Assembly (NCBI GenBank): GCA_030386875.1
Contig: CM059566.1
Span: 44,738,068-44,802,067, forward strand
Origin: Morinoia aosen
Taxonomy: Eukaryota; Arthropoda; Malacostraca; Amphipoda; Talitridae
Length of the DNA stretch: 64,000 bases
Reading direction: 5' to 3'
Part shown: in pieces, positions 47,209-57,302 of the stretch
How the letters are laid out: each line of letters starts with the position of its first letter
Numbering within the stretch: the stretch's first letter is position 1
Made by a program: the position numbers and the translations under genes
The notes under the pieces: model-generated
What the model was told of the DNA's origin: nothing
Database searches by the model: none
Seen by the model: the letters and a program-made list of their open reading frames with translations, nothing else

Positions 47209-47706
47209 AACCTGTGGGATACAACTGTTGTATCTGTGGGAGTTAGCGCTCCCGGCAAAGATATAAGATTTTTAACACGTCAAGTGCGCCTTAACGCCAA
47301 TTAAAACTAGAGTTATTTGTGGAAATAAATTTCGAAAATAACGAATATTAAATAGATCGCGACTTCATTTAATTTTCAGTAAGTATTTATGAAAATTGAG
47401 TTAGAGACTGCTGGTCGGTCAGCAGCATTATGAAAATCCCCTCAGTGACCACCAGTGGGTCACATCGCATTCTAAGTGTTGAGGTTCCTTTCGTTGAAAT
47501 ACAAGTGGTTCACTGTTTCGTTAGAGAAAATCTTTTTTCTCATAAATTTATCCCAGTAACTTGTTTCAATCTTGCTGATTTAAGCGCAGAGTGTGGGAAA
47601 CACTTTGAACTTAGGTTCCCCGTTCCCATAATTCCATACTAAATGGTGCTTTCCTCCTTTTTTTCGAACATTTTTGGCGTTTTTACAGCGGCCTAAACTA
47701 ACCCAA
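47209..47706 (+). repeat. family A, copy 14, interrupted by a family B MITE
   Basis: The 5' part is 47209-47271 (GGGATACAACTGTTGTATCT, AGTTAGCGCTCCC). After a 211-bp MITE the body resumes at 47483 (TTCCTTTCGTTGAAATAC) and continues to CATACTAAATGGTGCTTTCC and CGGCCTAAACTAAC. Confidence 0.75.
47272..47482 (-). mobile_element. family B MITE, copy 3, nested in family A
   Basis: 211 bp from TTAACACGTCAAG to CTAAGTGTTGA (the right TTAA has mutated). The interior ACTGCTGGTCGGTCAGCAGC identifies the family. It splits family A copy 14. Confidence 0.75.
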
Positions 47707-48112
47707 TTCAATCAGTTTCACAGGACGAGCAAAATGCTTTACCTCATTCCAATACATGTTAGGCTTAAAAAGTTCAGCTCAGTGTTTTTGATATTCAAGT
47801 AGAACCATCACAAAGTCCCCATAGTAGATTTGAACACATTGCAGAGGAATTTATTTTTTTTTCTGCCGGATGGAGGGTCAGAACTTGAGCGCCATAGGTT
47901 CAATGCACTTTCGTGTTCGCGATCTCTCCCATCAACGGTGCCTCGAGAAGCGAAAACACATTACGCTCTCGAACGAACCAAAGTCCGTTAATGTCGCTTG
48001 TCCTGTCACGCGGCATTGAAAAGAGTAGGTTAGACCCGCAATTTTTTTGCACGCTTATTGTTCTAATAAATATAGTAATTAGACATAACGTACGAAACCG
48101 AGAGTTGAACAG

Positions 48113-48365
48113 ATCACTCACCAGCAGGTGGGTAGAAGCGTTGGGTAAAACATCTCATTCTCCAGTAGGTGGGTAGATGCGGTGGGTAAAACAGCTCACT
48201 TGTAAGGTGGGTAGATGCGGTGGGGAAAACAGCTCACTTATTATGAGATGAGTCGATGAAATGAGTAGAACAGCTCACTTATTATGAGGTGGGTGAAACT
48301 TCTCACTTACTAAGAGGTGGGTAGATACGGTAGATGAACAGCCCACTCACCAGCAGGTGGGGCGG
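48113..48365. repeat. ~45-bp repeat derived from an exon-intron junction
   Basis: About six units contain variants of CACTCACCAGCAGGTGGGTA. The rightmost copy overlaps the 3' end and donor of the carbonic-anhydrase exon ending at 48351 (GCCCACTCACCAGCAGGTGG). The leftmost (48113) preserves the donor CTG|GTGAGT intact. Confidence 0.85.
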
Positions 48366-48476
48366 GATGTTGGTCCGGACAGGCCTGGAGTTGAGAGGCT
48401 GAGTGGGCCGCACGTTGCCCACCGTGGGCGCAGTCTGCCCCTGCCCACCTCGACGGAAGCTGTGCAGCTGCAGCAG
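48351..48476 (-). CDS. carbonic anhydrase-related protein, C-terminal core exon
   Basis: This 126-bp exon is exactly 42 codons in phase 0, continuing from ...ISSQQ of the previous exon into LLQLHSFRRGG and then VRPTQPLNSRPVRTNI. That is the terminal strand of the alpha-CA fold (family pattern N.RP.Q.L..R.VRTN). The acceptor is CTCTGTCTCCCCACAG and the donor CTG|GTGAGT. If the donor were not used, the frame would run 17 more codons to a stop at about 48303; otherwise at least one further exon is needed. Candidates in a compatible phase are 42092-41963 and 44089-44027, neither confirmed. A ~45-bp array starting at the donor repeats this exon-intron junction. The intron upstream is about 5.5 kb and contains 14-bp and 22-bp arrays. 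Confidence 0.88.
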
Positions 48477-48654
48477 CTGTGGGGAGACAGAGGGTGAACA
48501 GCCCACTTCTGTCTGGTGTGGCGGTGTGCCGCACGCGTTGGTGGTATGGGCTGTGAATTGGGGTGTTAGTGTTAGTGATGATTGTTGTTTCTGGATTGGG
48601 TGATGTAAGGCGGTCACATGCGTTGGTGGTGTGGGCTGGGAATTGGTGGTGTTA

Positions 48655-49512
48655 GTGTTGATTGTTGCGTCGTGTTTGTTGCGTTTTGATGGTTGTGTCT
48701 TGATTGTTGCGTCTAGATTGTTACGTCGTGATTCTTGCGTCTTGATTGTTGCGCCTTGATTGTTGCGTCTTGATTGTTGCGTCTTGATTGTTGCGTCTTG
48801 ATTGTTGCGTCTTGATTGTTACGTCTAGATTGTTGCGTCTAGATTGTTACGTCGTGATTGTTGCATCTTGATTGTTGCGTCTTGATTGTTGCGTCTTGAT
48901 TGTTGCGTCTTGATTGTTACGTCGTGATTGTTGCGTCTTGATTGTTGCGTTTAGATTGTTGCGTCTAGATTGTTGCGTCTAAATTGTTGCGTCTTGTTGT
49001 TGCGTCTTGTTGTTGCGTCTTGATTGTTGCGTCTTGATTGTTGCGTCTTGATTGTTGCGTCTTGATTGTTGCGTCTTGATTGTTGCGTCTTGATTGTTGC
49101 GTCTAGATTGTTACGTCGTGATTGTTGCGTCTTGATTGTTGCGTCTTGATTGTTGCGTCTTGATTGTTGCGTCTTGATTGTTGCTTCTTGATTGTTGCGT
49201 CTTGATTGTTGCGTCTTGATTGTTGCGTCTTGATTGTTGCGTCTTGATTGTTGCGTCTTGATTGTTGCGTCTTGATTGTTGCGTCTTGATTGTTGCGTCT
49301 TGATTGTTGCGTCTTGATTGTTGCGTCTTGATTGTTGCGTCTTGATTGTTGCGTCTTGATTGTTGCGTCTTGATTGTTGCGTCTAGATTGTTACGTCGTG
49401 ATTGTTGCGTCTTGATTGTTGCGTCTTGATTGTTGCGTCTTGATTGTTGCGTCTAGATTGTTGCGTCTAGATTGTTACGTCGTGATTGTTCGTGTTGATT
49501 GTTGCGTCATGT
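48655..49512. repeat. 14-bp minisatellite, about 60 copies
   Basis: The unit is TTGATTGTTGCGTC, with TAGATTGTTACGTC and GTGATTG variants interspersed in a recurring order that suggests higher-order duplication. It lies in the carbonic-anhydrase-related intron. Confidence 0.95.
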
Positions 49513-49639
49513 CTGAGTGATGTAGGGCGCTCACACGCCTTGGTGATGTAAGCTCAAGTCTGCCCGAGCAACTCAGGGCTCTGTGTCAAAGTGAGAGGAA
49601 AAAAACTCAGTCATCGTGCAGGTTAACTGATGTCTGCTG

Positions 49640-50258
49640 AACACAAGCAATTCTTCTGTGGCGCGCATTCTGCCCCTCTGTTACCGGCGTTCTACGTTCC
49701 TATTGCAAGAATTCTATGCGTCTGTAGCAGGCATTGTACTCTTTTGCAAGAAGCATTACACGTTTCTTTTGTAGGCATTCTACGCTTGCGTAGCAGGCAT
49801 TAAACTCTTTTGTAGTAGGCATTATACTCTTTTGAGGGAAGCATTATACGTTTGTGTAGCATCCATTCTACGCTTGCGTTACAGCCCTTCTACCCTTGCG
49901 TTGCAGCCCTTCTACCCTTGCGTTGCACCCCTTCTACCCTTGCGTTGCAGCCCTTCTACCCTTGCGTTGCAGCCATTCTACCCTTGCGTTGCAGCCCTTC
50001 TACCCTCGCGTTCCAGCCCTTCTACCCTTGCGTTGCAGCCCTTCTACCCTTGCGTTGCAGCCCTTCTACCCTTGCGTTGCAGCCCTGCTACCCTTGCGTT
50101 ACAGCCATTCTACCCTTGCGTTACAGCCATTCTACCCTTGCGTTGCAGCCCTTCTACCCTTGCGTTGCAGCCCTTCTACCATTGCGTTGCAGCCCTTCTA
50201 CCCTTGCGTTGCAGCCCTTCTACCCTTGCGTTGCAGCCCTTCTACCCTTGCGTAACCA
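49640..50258. repeat. 22-bp minisatellite, about 18 regular copies with a degenerate left part
   Basis: Regular units from 49865: TTGCGTTGCAGCCCTTCTACCC. Irregular GGCATTCTACGCTTGCGTAG relatives lie to the left. Each unit contains a pyrimidine tract followed by TTGCAG. Frames in all three plus readings are repeat artefacts. Confidence 0.93.
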
Positions 50259-50259
50259 G

Positions 50260-50370
50260 CAGACAACGGTTGCCTGCGTCTCACGCTCTCACTTCGCGTG
50301 TTCGAGTGACAGCTACACGGTCGCACTGTTTGCTCCTGTCAATTATAGAACACCGGATAACGGAATTTGA
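50260..50370 (+). CDS. candidate exon after the 22-bp array
   Basis: The array ends in CCTTGCGTAACCAG and an open plus-strand frame follows (QTTVACVSRSHFACSSDSYT ... NYRTPDNGI, then stop). Every array unit resembles a 3' splice site (pyrimidine tract then TTGCAG). Unrecognised, and a second plus frame is also open. Confidence 0.25.
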   Translation, partial: QTTVACVSRSHFACSSDSYTVALFAPVNYRTPDNGI

Positions 50371-52207
50371 GACCCAAGTTGAATTGATTTTCTCCTCATT
50401 TTTCTGGCCGTACGCAAAGCACTGGACAATGTTGTTTTAATATTTTAAGATCAGTTAGGTTTCAGTTGTATCATAGATCTACCTCGTTTTAGTGACATTT
50501 AGAGTCATATTGTGTTAAAAATTTGCCTGCCTCCCAACTTTGGGTACGTTTCTGACCGTGTTTGAGTATTTCATACTCATGCAATTAGGAATTCTTGAAC
50601 ACGGTCCTTATTTTATTGCAATATGGCACATGCGGGATGAAAAAATGTGACTGGCTTCCGCCAATAAATGGCCCTTGAAGGAAAGCTGTAGAATCACCTG
50701 CACTTCATTATTGAAAAAAAATAATTGACTGATTTCTTCATCAGCTATTGAGTTCGAATTTTTTGGTGCGTTCCTCAGAGGCGTTTTATCCAATGCACCT
50801 TTTTATTTGACTGAAACGGGGAGAAAAAGCATGGAAAGTAAGATACCATTGAACGGTATATAAAAAAGTTAATCAAAAATAGACTGGCTCTTTGGAAGCA
50901 TGAGAAAATCATGGAAATCCAAAGAATCAAATTTCCCTTAGCCCATCTTAACATTTGTCCTAAATGTAACGTTTTCAAAGAGACCTAATTGCTCAAAACA
51001 CAGGGTTATGTATACGTTTCCTTCTTAATTTTACCTAATAGTTCGAACACTCCGGCTCGTGATCCTGATCATGTTGATTCTTAACTTTGTTATCTTCCAC
51101 ATTTGTTCTCTCAGTATAGTCAGGAGTACGAAACTTTTAGAGTCGACCGGTTTGTGTCTGAGAATTTACTAAGAGACCAAACCTACTTATTTGTGTCTAC
51201 GGCAATTAATATTAGGAATAATTCCATGAATAGAGGACTAACGTAAAAACACCAATTTTGACGTATAACGTCACGAAAAAGTTTCACCTCTTTTTAAAAA
51301 AAGTCTCTTTAAAGCAAGGTAATGAAATAGACGGAGGTACAGAGCAAAACGCCAAGTCGTACAGCGACTTCGAGTTTTCTTTGTTAAAAACATGGAAGAG
51401 TTTGCAAGATGCTAAAGAGTTCCGCTCTGGTAGCTTCAGCAGAGCTAATCTATACATACCCATGTACATGCTCTCGAATATTGAACTGTTCGCTGATAAT
51501 ATATCCGGTGAATGGCTGTAAATGACGTTTGTTTGTCCCGATGCCCCAGCCACGCTGCCGGAATTTTGTTCTAAAAGCACGAGGGAGTTGTTAGCAGCTC
51601 TTGTAAGCCCTTTTATGGATATTACGGAGCGCACCTGGTCGTTATGTCCAATGAATTTCCTCAAAATATTCAAGGGACGTAAAAGGGAAACAAGCTTTCG
51701 GAATTACCAACTGTGAAAAGATAAACACGGCCTTGTGAGATCGTGTTATCTTTCGTGGCCGTTCCTTAGTGCCGTAATGCACGAAAATAAAAATTCCCTA
51801 ACTTCTGAACGAGGCTTATGCCGGTCACACGCTCCTGAAATGTTTGCTGTGCGCCTTGTGCGTGTTCGTACCTGCAAAAATTCTTTAAACGTGAGGGATA
51901 ATTTGAAAAAAAGATGCTTACACAGGCTCTCTGCTTAAAAATATCAATTTCGAAAGATATACTAGCCACACGCATGTGCGTTGTTGAGTGACTGAACTTG
52001 GTATCCAACTATGACCGATATTTGTACTGTGAGCTAAATGAGCTGAGAAGCTTGTATGAATACCTATTAGAAGGGAAATAAATTTTAAATTCAGTCATGA
52101 ACTATAAACTAATACGCTTGATTTCATGATTTATAATTATTAAAGCAAATGAGACAGTTACCATAATTTAAGCCTAAGATTCTTTTCTAAACTACAGCAT
52201 GTGAAAA
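50371..52207. other. anonymous AT-rich intronic sequence
   Basis: Lies in the carbonic-anhydrase-related intron; no further features seen. Confidence 0.55.
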
Positions 52208-52282
52208 TCAATTGGTACCGTCTTCATTTCTCTCTTTGAACATCTTTCTTGTGGTAAGGGAGGTTAAAACTTATAATCAATC
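52208..52282 (+). repeat. family A, copy 15 (3' fragment)
   Basis: Only the 3' end is present: TTCTCTCTTTGAACATCTTT then TTGTGGTAAGGGAGGTTAAA. Confidence 0.65.
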
Positions 52283-52734
52283 AACAGGACATAAATATAT
52301 ATTTCTAAGTATATACTTTGAGAAGTCTACACGAACTATATATACGTCACGGGAGGGAAAGTAACGAATTTCTTCAAATTCAAACAAATTTCGTACAAGA
52401 ATTTTAAGCGAAACTGATCTCCACGAGACGGACCTCGATGAAAGTGCAGAGCAGCCTATACTTTATGTACAAGTTTCAATTGCGTGGGCGGGAGAGCATG
52501 AGGGTGTGAGGTGCAGTTATTGCGGCACGTACGAGGGCAACGAAGATTTCCTCGCAACGCACTGCTGAAGAACGATGCTATATATTGGCTTTTTGGAGTC
52601 TAAATCCCAAAGCTTTAGCAATTTTGAAACAAAATTTGACCATCAAGTTCATTCAGAGAGTTCATCCTAAGTTGAGTGTCAAATTTTGTTTGAGAAAAGC
52701 TCGAACTTGACGACTGTAGCGAGAGAAAAGGCCA

Positions 52735-52935
52735 ATTTGGCTAGCGTAGGGCCTGAGGTGCCGCCAAGGTAATTCGCAGGCCGCTTTATAAGATTATCTC
52801 TGATTGGCTGCGCGTGCGCGGGTGCCCCCAATACATCGGTCGATCGTCCGCACCAATGCGCCCTGCTCTCAATTGGCCGCGTCCCGCCCAGCATTTTCGC
52901 CTTCGAATCAGTGCTGATTAGAGCGAGAATTAGCT
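52735..52935. promoter_or_regulatory. GC-rich island with CCAAT-like and GC-box-like motifs
   Basis: It contains GATTGGCT, AATTGGCC and CGTCCCGCCC in a CpG-rich stretch, unlike the AT-rich surroundings. It could be a promoter or enhancer inside the carbonic-anhydrase-related intron. No TATA box or first exon was found; the call is weak. Confidence 0.2.
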
Positions 52936-53739
52936 GCAGGCTGGTCACAGATTCCACGGAATTCTTGCAGTTGCTGTGAACAATCTTAGCCGAATAGGTC
53001 TCGCGGAAGTTCGGTTACGGTTGTTTTTGCTTGACTTTGGAGGTTCAAATCCAACAATTTTTGCTATTGACTATTTATGCAATTATTCATAGGCTTACGA
53101 TTTTGCTTTTGAATAGAACGTACAGGTACATAAGTAGCTAAAATTTGATTAACTTGGCGTTAGAGTTTAGTTTTTTGCGAAATGGAGCTGTACGAGTTGA
53201 TTGAAATATAAGTTAATCGAAGCTAGTATAAGTTAATCGAAGCGCATTTTAATCTTTGCGTTTTGTTTGTAGGGATGCAGATGTTTGTGTGAATAACTCT
53301 TTCAAATCTTTCAAACTAGCAGCGAGACGCTAAACGCTGGTGACTGATGCCTGAAGAACTTCTCTGTAGCTGAGGATAAATGTGATGAAAATCCTTAAAC
53401 TGTACATGAAACACTGAGAACTATTCTCTAATTCTCTACGTGCTTTTACAACCAGCTGACCTCCTTCATGAGAAATTAGCAATGATCAGTCTCACACCAG
53501 TAAAGCGACTTTATATTATTGTGAGCTAGAATTGTATAATGAGCAAATAGCGTTTGAATATTACGCTAAAATGACTACGGTATTGATCGCCGTAGAGTTG
53601 AAACTGTTTTTCATCAAATGACTCGTTATGGAATAGCCCACCGTTTGCGTGGCTGTCTCCTTCATGAGCAGAACTGATACCTATTTAGGGATCACTTACG
53701 AGCTTCAAGGACATGGTGAAGGTTTGTTACAGTTACGTG

Positions 53740-53945
53740 TCAGTCTCATCTACCAGGTGCAGTCACCGTCACCTGTTCACCGGTTATAGGCACCTTCACC
53801 TACTTAATAGCTACAGAAATCAGAACCTACCGGTTACAGGCACCATGACTTACGAGTAACACACCAGCAACACACTCACCTACCAGTATGACACCCACCC
53901 ACTAGCAAACCACCAGCAGCACACCACAGCAATACACCGCCACAC
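53740..53945. repeat. degenerate CACC/CCAGCA repeats beside an exon donor
   Basis: Irregular copies of CACCTACCAGT, ACCGGTTATAGGCACC and ACACCAGCA. On the minus strand it lies immediately after the donor at 53947 and includes GGTAGGTGAGTGTG. Confidence 0.6.
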
Positions 53946-53947
53946 AC

Positions 53948-54099
53948 CTGCTGTGAGGAGATGTATGCCGGCCGGTTGAGCAGGACCCAGGAGACGGTCT
54001 CCTCACAGGGCGGCTCTGTGAGGGAGCCCTCGTATGTGAGGTAGTGAGGGGCCGTCAGTAGCGTCCTGAGGGGCGCACCTCGAACCCACGCCGTCGTGC
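53948..54099 (-). CDS. carbonic anhydrase-related protein, exon with the YEGSLTEPPC signature
   Basis: This 152-bp exon (2 bases completing a split codon, then 50 codons, ending in phase 0) encodes the most diagnostic alpha-CA segment: HYLTYEGSLTEPPCEETVSW followed by a VLLNRP motif. It corresponds to the Y.GSLT.PPC.E.V.W motif around catalytic Thr199. The threonine is kept, and the position after it is glutamate. Cysteine after PP is common in CA-related and secreted alpha-CAs. The acceptor is CACGCTGCCCTCAG and the donor CAG|GTGTGT. An ~18-bp array rich in TGCAG sits just upstream of the acceptor (54113-54222), and degenerate repeats with extra donor-like GGTGAGT lie downstream (53740-53945). 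The frame joins both neighbouring exons exactly. Confidence 0.92.
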
Positions 54100-54112
54100 C
54101 TGAGGGCAGCGT

Positions 54113-54222
54113 GTGTGCGTGCAGTTACTGCTGGGTGTGTGCAGTTACTGCAGTGTGTGTGCGCAATTACTGCAGTGTGTGCAGTTATTGCAGTGTGTGT
54201 GTGTGCAGTTACTGCAGTGTGA
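54113..54222. repeat. ~18-bp repeat beside an exon acceptor
   Basis: About five units of GTGTGTGCAGTTACTGCA lie directly upstream (minus strand) of the acceptor at 54100. Confidence 0.85.
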
Positions 54223-54435
54223 TTATCTAACAGCATGTAATTGGTTAGTGTTTTTCTCTTCAGCTAGAGAAGCTGCATTTTGAAGTTATTTGACAATTAG
54301 GTTTGATATTCAAGGCATGATTACTGCAGTTTGAATGGAATGGGATCACTGCACAGAATAAATGTTGGACCTGATAGTCCAGAATTTATACAGTTCCTTT
54401 AAAGCTGCTCATTGGATGGTGATCGAATTTTATGC

Positions 54436-54562
54436 TACGAATTTCTTATTTACGCATCGCCTTCAAGACGAAATTTCTCTCTTCTGCATTTCCTTCAAAA
54501 CAAAGTTTCTCATTCATGCATCTTCTTCAAAACAGAATGCCTCATTCATGGATCTCCTTTTC
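54436..54562. repeat. 32-bp tandem repeat, about 3.6 copies
   Basis: TTTCTCATTCATGCATCTTC then TTCAAAACAGAA, diverged between copies. It lies left of the foldback element. Confidence 0.75.
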
Positions 54563-54599
54563 TTTAGAGAAATGATTGCCCTTTCGAGAGCGTTAGAAC

Positions 54600-55047
54600 T
54601 ACACCTTTTTCACTTCAAATTAATCCAAGTCAAGTTCAATTTAATCCAAGTACATATCGTCCAATGATAATATTTTGTACTTGCATGTATTTGATTTCAT
54701 ATATTGATAAAGTGGAATTTCACGTGTATAAATATCTATGAGTGTAAATAAATCCTCGAAACCAGTTTTGCTCATCACATCCAAAAGATACATTTTTAAC
54801 AAAAAACTCATATTAACAAATTATTACGTCATTTTTAAGTAAACTAAGGCTTGGATTAATTTGAACTTGACTTGGATTAATTTGAACTTGACTAGGCTTA
54901 ATTTGAACTTGACTCGGATTAATTTGAACTTGACTCGGATTTTTTTGAGCTTGACTTGGATTAAATTGAATTTGACTTGGATTAATTTGAACTTGACTTG
55001 GATTAAATTGAACTTGACTTGGATTAATTTGTGGTGAAAAAGGTGTA
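54600..55047. mobile_element. second foldback-type element with ~20-bp subterminal repeats
   Basis: The termini TACACCTTTTTCAC and GTGAAAAAGGTGTA are inverted. Inside, two copies of TTAATCCAAGTCAAGTTCAA at the left face about nine copies of the complementary TTGGATTAATTTGAACTTGA at the right (54845-55030). The centre (54655-54840) is AT-rich and noncoding. The unequal arms suggest expansion or loss of repeats on one side. Confidence 0.7.
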
Positions 55048-55118
55048 AATATTTTATCGTTGTAGAAACGCTTCATCCTTCGCGTCAGTCTCTTCACATA
55101 TGATAGTTTCTACCTCAC

Positions 55119-55242
55119 GTGTAAGTCTCGTCAGGGTGGGAGATGAAGTATGCGTATCCGTGATATGGAGCTCGGGTGTAGAGGTACAGATGTTCCAGGG
55201 ACCTGTCGTGGAGCTTAGGCATGTAGCCATTTGATGGCAAGA
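55119..55242 (-). CDS. candidate exon in the carbonic-anhydrase-related intron, unrecognised
   Basis: The minus strand reads SNGYMPKLHDRSLEHLYLYT then RAPYHGYAYFISHPDETYT with mostly C-ending codons, bounded by AATATTTAG and ACAC|GTGAGG (or a TGA stop three codon positions on). It is not alpha-CA sequence, and including it would break the frame between the 61163 and 54099 exons. It is therefore an alternative exon, a nested gene or a remnant. The frame is open a further ~45 codons upstream. Confidence 0.4.
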
Positions 55243-55387
55243 CTAAATATTGGCGCCCCGAGTTGCTGCGACTTGTAGCTCCAACTCTTTCTTTGTCTCT
55301 CTGTGATCTTCGTGTCTCTGCGATCTTTTTCTTTCGTCTCTCACCAATATTTAGTGAAGCTGGCACGGAGAAAGTCAAATCTACGAA

Positions 55388-55523
55388 AAAGTTAGCTTAT
55401 CTGTGCTGAAATTTAAATCCATGTAAAAATTCTTCTGAAATCCTTGTTTGTATAAAAGTTAGCTTATCTGTGCTGAAATTTAAATCCATGTAAAAATTCT
55501 TCTGAAATCCTTTTTTGTATAAA
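55388..55523. repeat. 67-bp direct tandem duplication
   Basis: GTTAGCTTATCTGTGCTGAA and the following 47 bases occur twice head to tail with one or two differences, indicating a recent duplication. Confidence 0.93.
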
Positions 55524-56328
55524 GAAATACATCGGTATCCTAGTTGACGTATAGCCGCACATTTAATAGGATGGTCACCTTTATACTACGAGTTACAATT
55601 TGCTAGTGATTATAATAAGTCTTCGGCAATTCATTGAAATAATAACTAATTTCAAGGACGTTCCTTACTTACGAAAAATTACCGTAAAATAGATGACTCC
55701 ATGTGATTTTCGTTGAGGAATAATTGCCCTGAAACTCTAGGCGGAAGTTGCACTGTGCACAAAGATGGAACCTGAATTTGCAGAGCTTGTGGCGGCAGCA
55801 CTGTTGTGAAGTTGGTTGAATTTTTCAATTAAAATCGCTTCTTTGAATTTCTAAAGTCCCTTGCTTGCATCACAATCCTTGAAAGCGGCCGTTACGGTAA
55901 AGTTTCAACCAAGAAAATGAATTGCAAGTGAATGCTGTTTCAGGACACGCAGCGAATGTTGTTTGTTTCTGAACTGACACAAGGCAACTGATGTTTCAGG
56001 CTGTGATATTTCTAGAGCGATCCAAGAAAAAACATGAGAGAAATGATATGTTTCAGATTCATGTTAGAAAGTTCAACGGATTTTAGCTGTTATAGAAAGA
56101 CCCTTGTAAAAATAGTTGTAATATTCATTTGGATATAACTAGATTGAAAATAATGTCTTTTACGTTTTGTGAAATTTATTTACAAGAAAGAAAAAAGGAT
56201 GAAGCTATTAATTTTACTGTATTGCCACGCCTAACTTGATGTCACCATTATATTTAATGCGCATCTGTGCATCAGCTCGGACAACAATATGAAAGAAGCA
56301 TCCTTGTTGATATAAACTATGAATACAT

Positions 56329-56571
56329 TTAACACTTTGACTGCGACTGCTAAACATTAAGTTCAATCTAAAAATGTTCAATCTAAACTGAAATTTAAAG
56401 TCGATTGTAGTAAACTATTTTGAAAATACCAAACATGAACTGGATCGTGCCTTCATTCGGCTTTGATTAAGTATTTATGAAAATTGAGTTCGCGACTACT
56501 GGTCGGTCAGGAGCATTATGAAAATTATCTCCGTGTACCACCGGTGGCACACGTTGCAGTTTAAGTGTTAA
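56329..56571 (-). mobile_element. family B MITE, copy 4
   Basis: 243 bp: TTAACACTTTGACTGCGACT at the left and GCAGTTTAAGTGTTAA at the right, a matching inverted pair ending in TTAA. Its right TTAA is also the left TTAA of copy 5. Confidence 0.82.
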
Positions 56572-56777
56572 CACTTACATAGCCGCAGGTTACACTGCAG
56601 TTCAGTTTTCAAATCTAATTAAAGCCAGTTTCAGAGGCCAATATTTAAAAAGACCACCAATAAAATGGATCGTACGTTCATTCAGCTTTGATTGAGTTTG
56701 GGATCGCCGGGGCTTTGACGTGTTGTGAAAACTCCCTCAGTGACCAAAGGTACGTCACGCGATAGTTAACGTGTTAG
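56568..56777 (-). mobile_element. family B MITE, copy 5, abutting copy 4
   Basis: It starts TTAACACTTACATAGCCGCA and ends GATAGTTAACGTGTTAG (terminal TTAA mutated to TTAG). The middle is more diverged (AAAACTCCCTCAGTGACC). Confidence 0.7.
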
Positions 56778-56961
56778 TAGAGATTTTATAAAATTTTGTG
56801 TTCAAATGTGTTCATTAGGTTCCTGATTATTCTTCGTGTATGAATGTGAGAAAAATCTTCAGTTATTTGAAATTTTAACGAAAAACAACACCAACTTTTG
56901 TCCTAAATGACCGGGTAGTTTTTGGTCCGACGACGCTTTTGGACTGGAAGAAGCGTCTCAC

Positions 56962-57046
56962 TCCGAGGATGAGGTGTGGATGAGGACGAGGTCACTCCGA
57001 GGATGAGGTGTAGATGAGGATGAGGTCATTCCGAGGATGAGGTGCA
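56962..57046. repeat. 34-bp tandem repeat, about 2.5 copies
   Basis: GAGGATGAGGTGTGGATGAG then GACGAGGTCACTCC. On the minus strand it repeats the end and stop of the candidate exon 57026-57135. Confidence 0.85.
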
Positions 57047-57135
57047 GACTTCCTCGAGTGCTTCAAGGAACTCATCTGCTCGGGGACAGAGTAGGAATCC
57101 TGAGCCTCGCTCGAGGGACAGCGGAGGCATGCCTA
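57026..57135 (-). CDS. candidate terminal exon between two arrays, unrecognised
   Basis: After acceptor CATCACCTGAACAG the minus strand reads GMPPLSLERGSGF and PRADEFLEALEEVCTSSSE and then stops. The start phase would accept the preceding carbonic-anhydrase exon, so an alternative C-terminus is conceivable. The plus strand also has a 32-codon frame (57048-57143) between GAGGTGCAG and TTCAG|GTGATG. The 34-bp array to the left repeats the last codons and stop region; a 14-bp array lies to the right. Confidence 0.35.
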
Positions 57136-57171
57136 CTGTTCAGGTGATGTAGAGCGCGCCACCATAGTTGC

Positions 57172-57302
57172 AGCTCCATGTTGCGGCTCCTTGGTTGCAG
57201 CTCCTTGGTTGCAGCTCCTTGGTTGCAGCTCCTTGGTGGCAGCTCCTTGGTTGCAGCTCTTTGGTTGCAGCTCCTTGGCTGCAGCTCCTTGGCTGCTGTT
57301 CC
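57172..57302. repeat. 14-bp minisatellite, about 9 copies
   Basis: TTGGTTGCAGCTCC units, 30-40 bp from the candidate exon 57026-57135. Confidence 0.92.

Noticed and set aside
49512..49605. Minus-strand exon-like segment after acceptor CTCTCACTTTGACACAG
   Set aside because: The acceptor is good, but the open frame is short, out of phase with neighbouring carbonic-anhydrase exons and has no homology.
49832..50440. A 202-codon ORF with STLALQPFYPCV repeats
   Set aside because: Generated by the 22-bp array; only the unique right flank may be coding.
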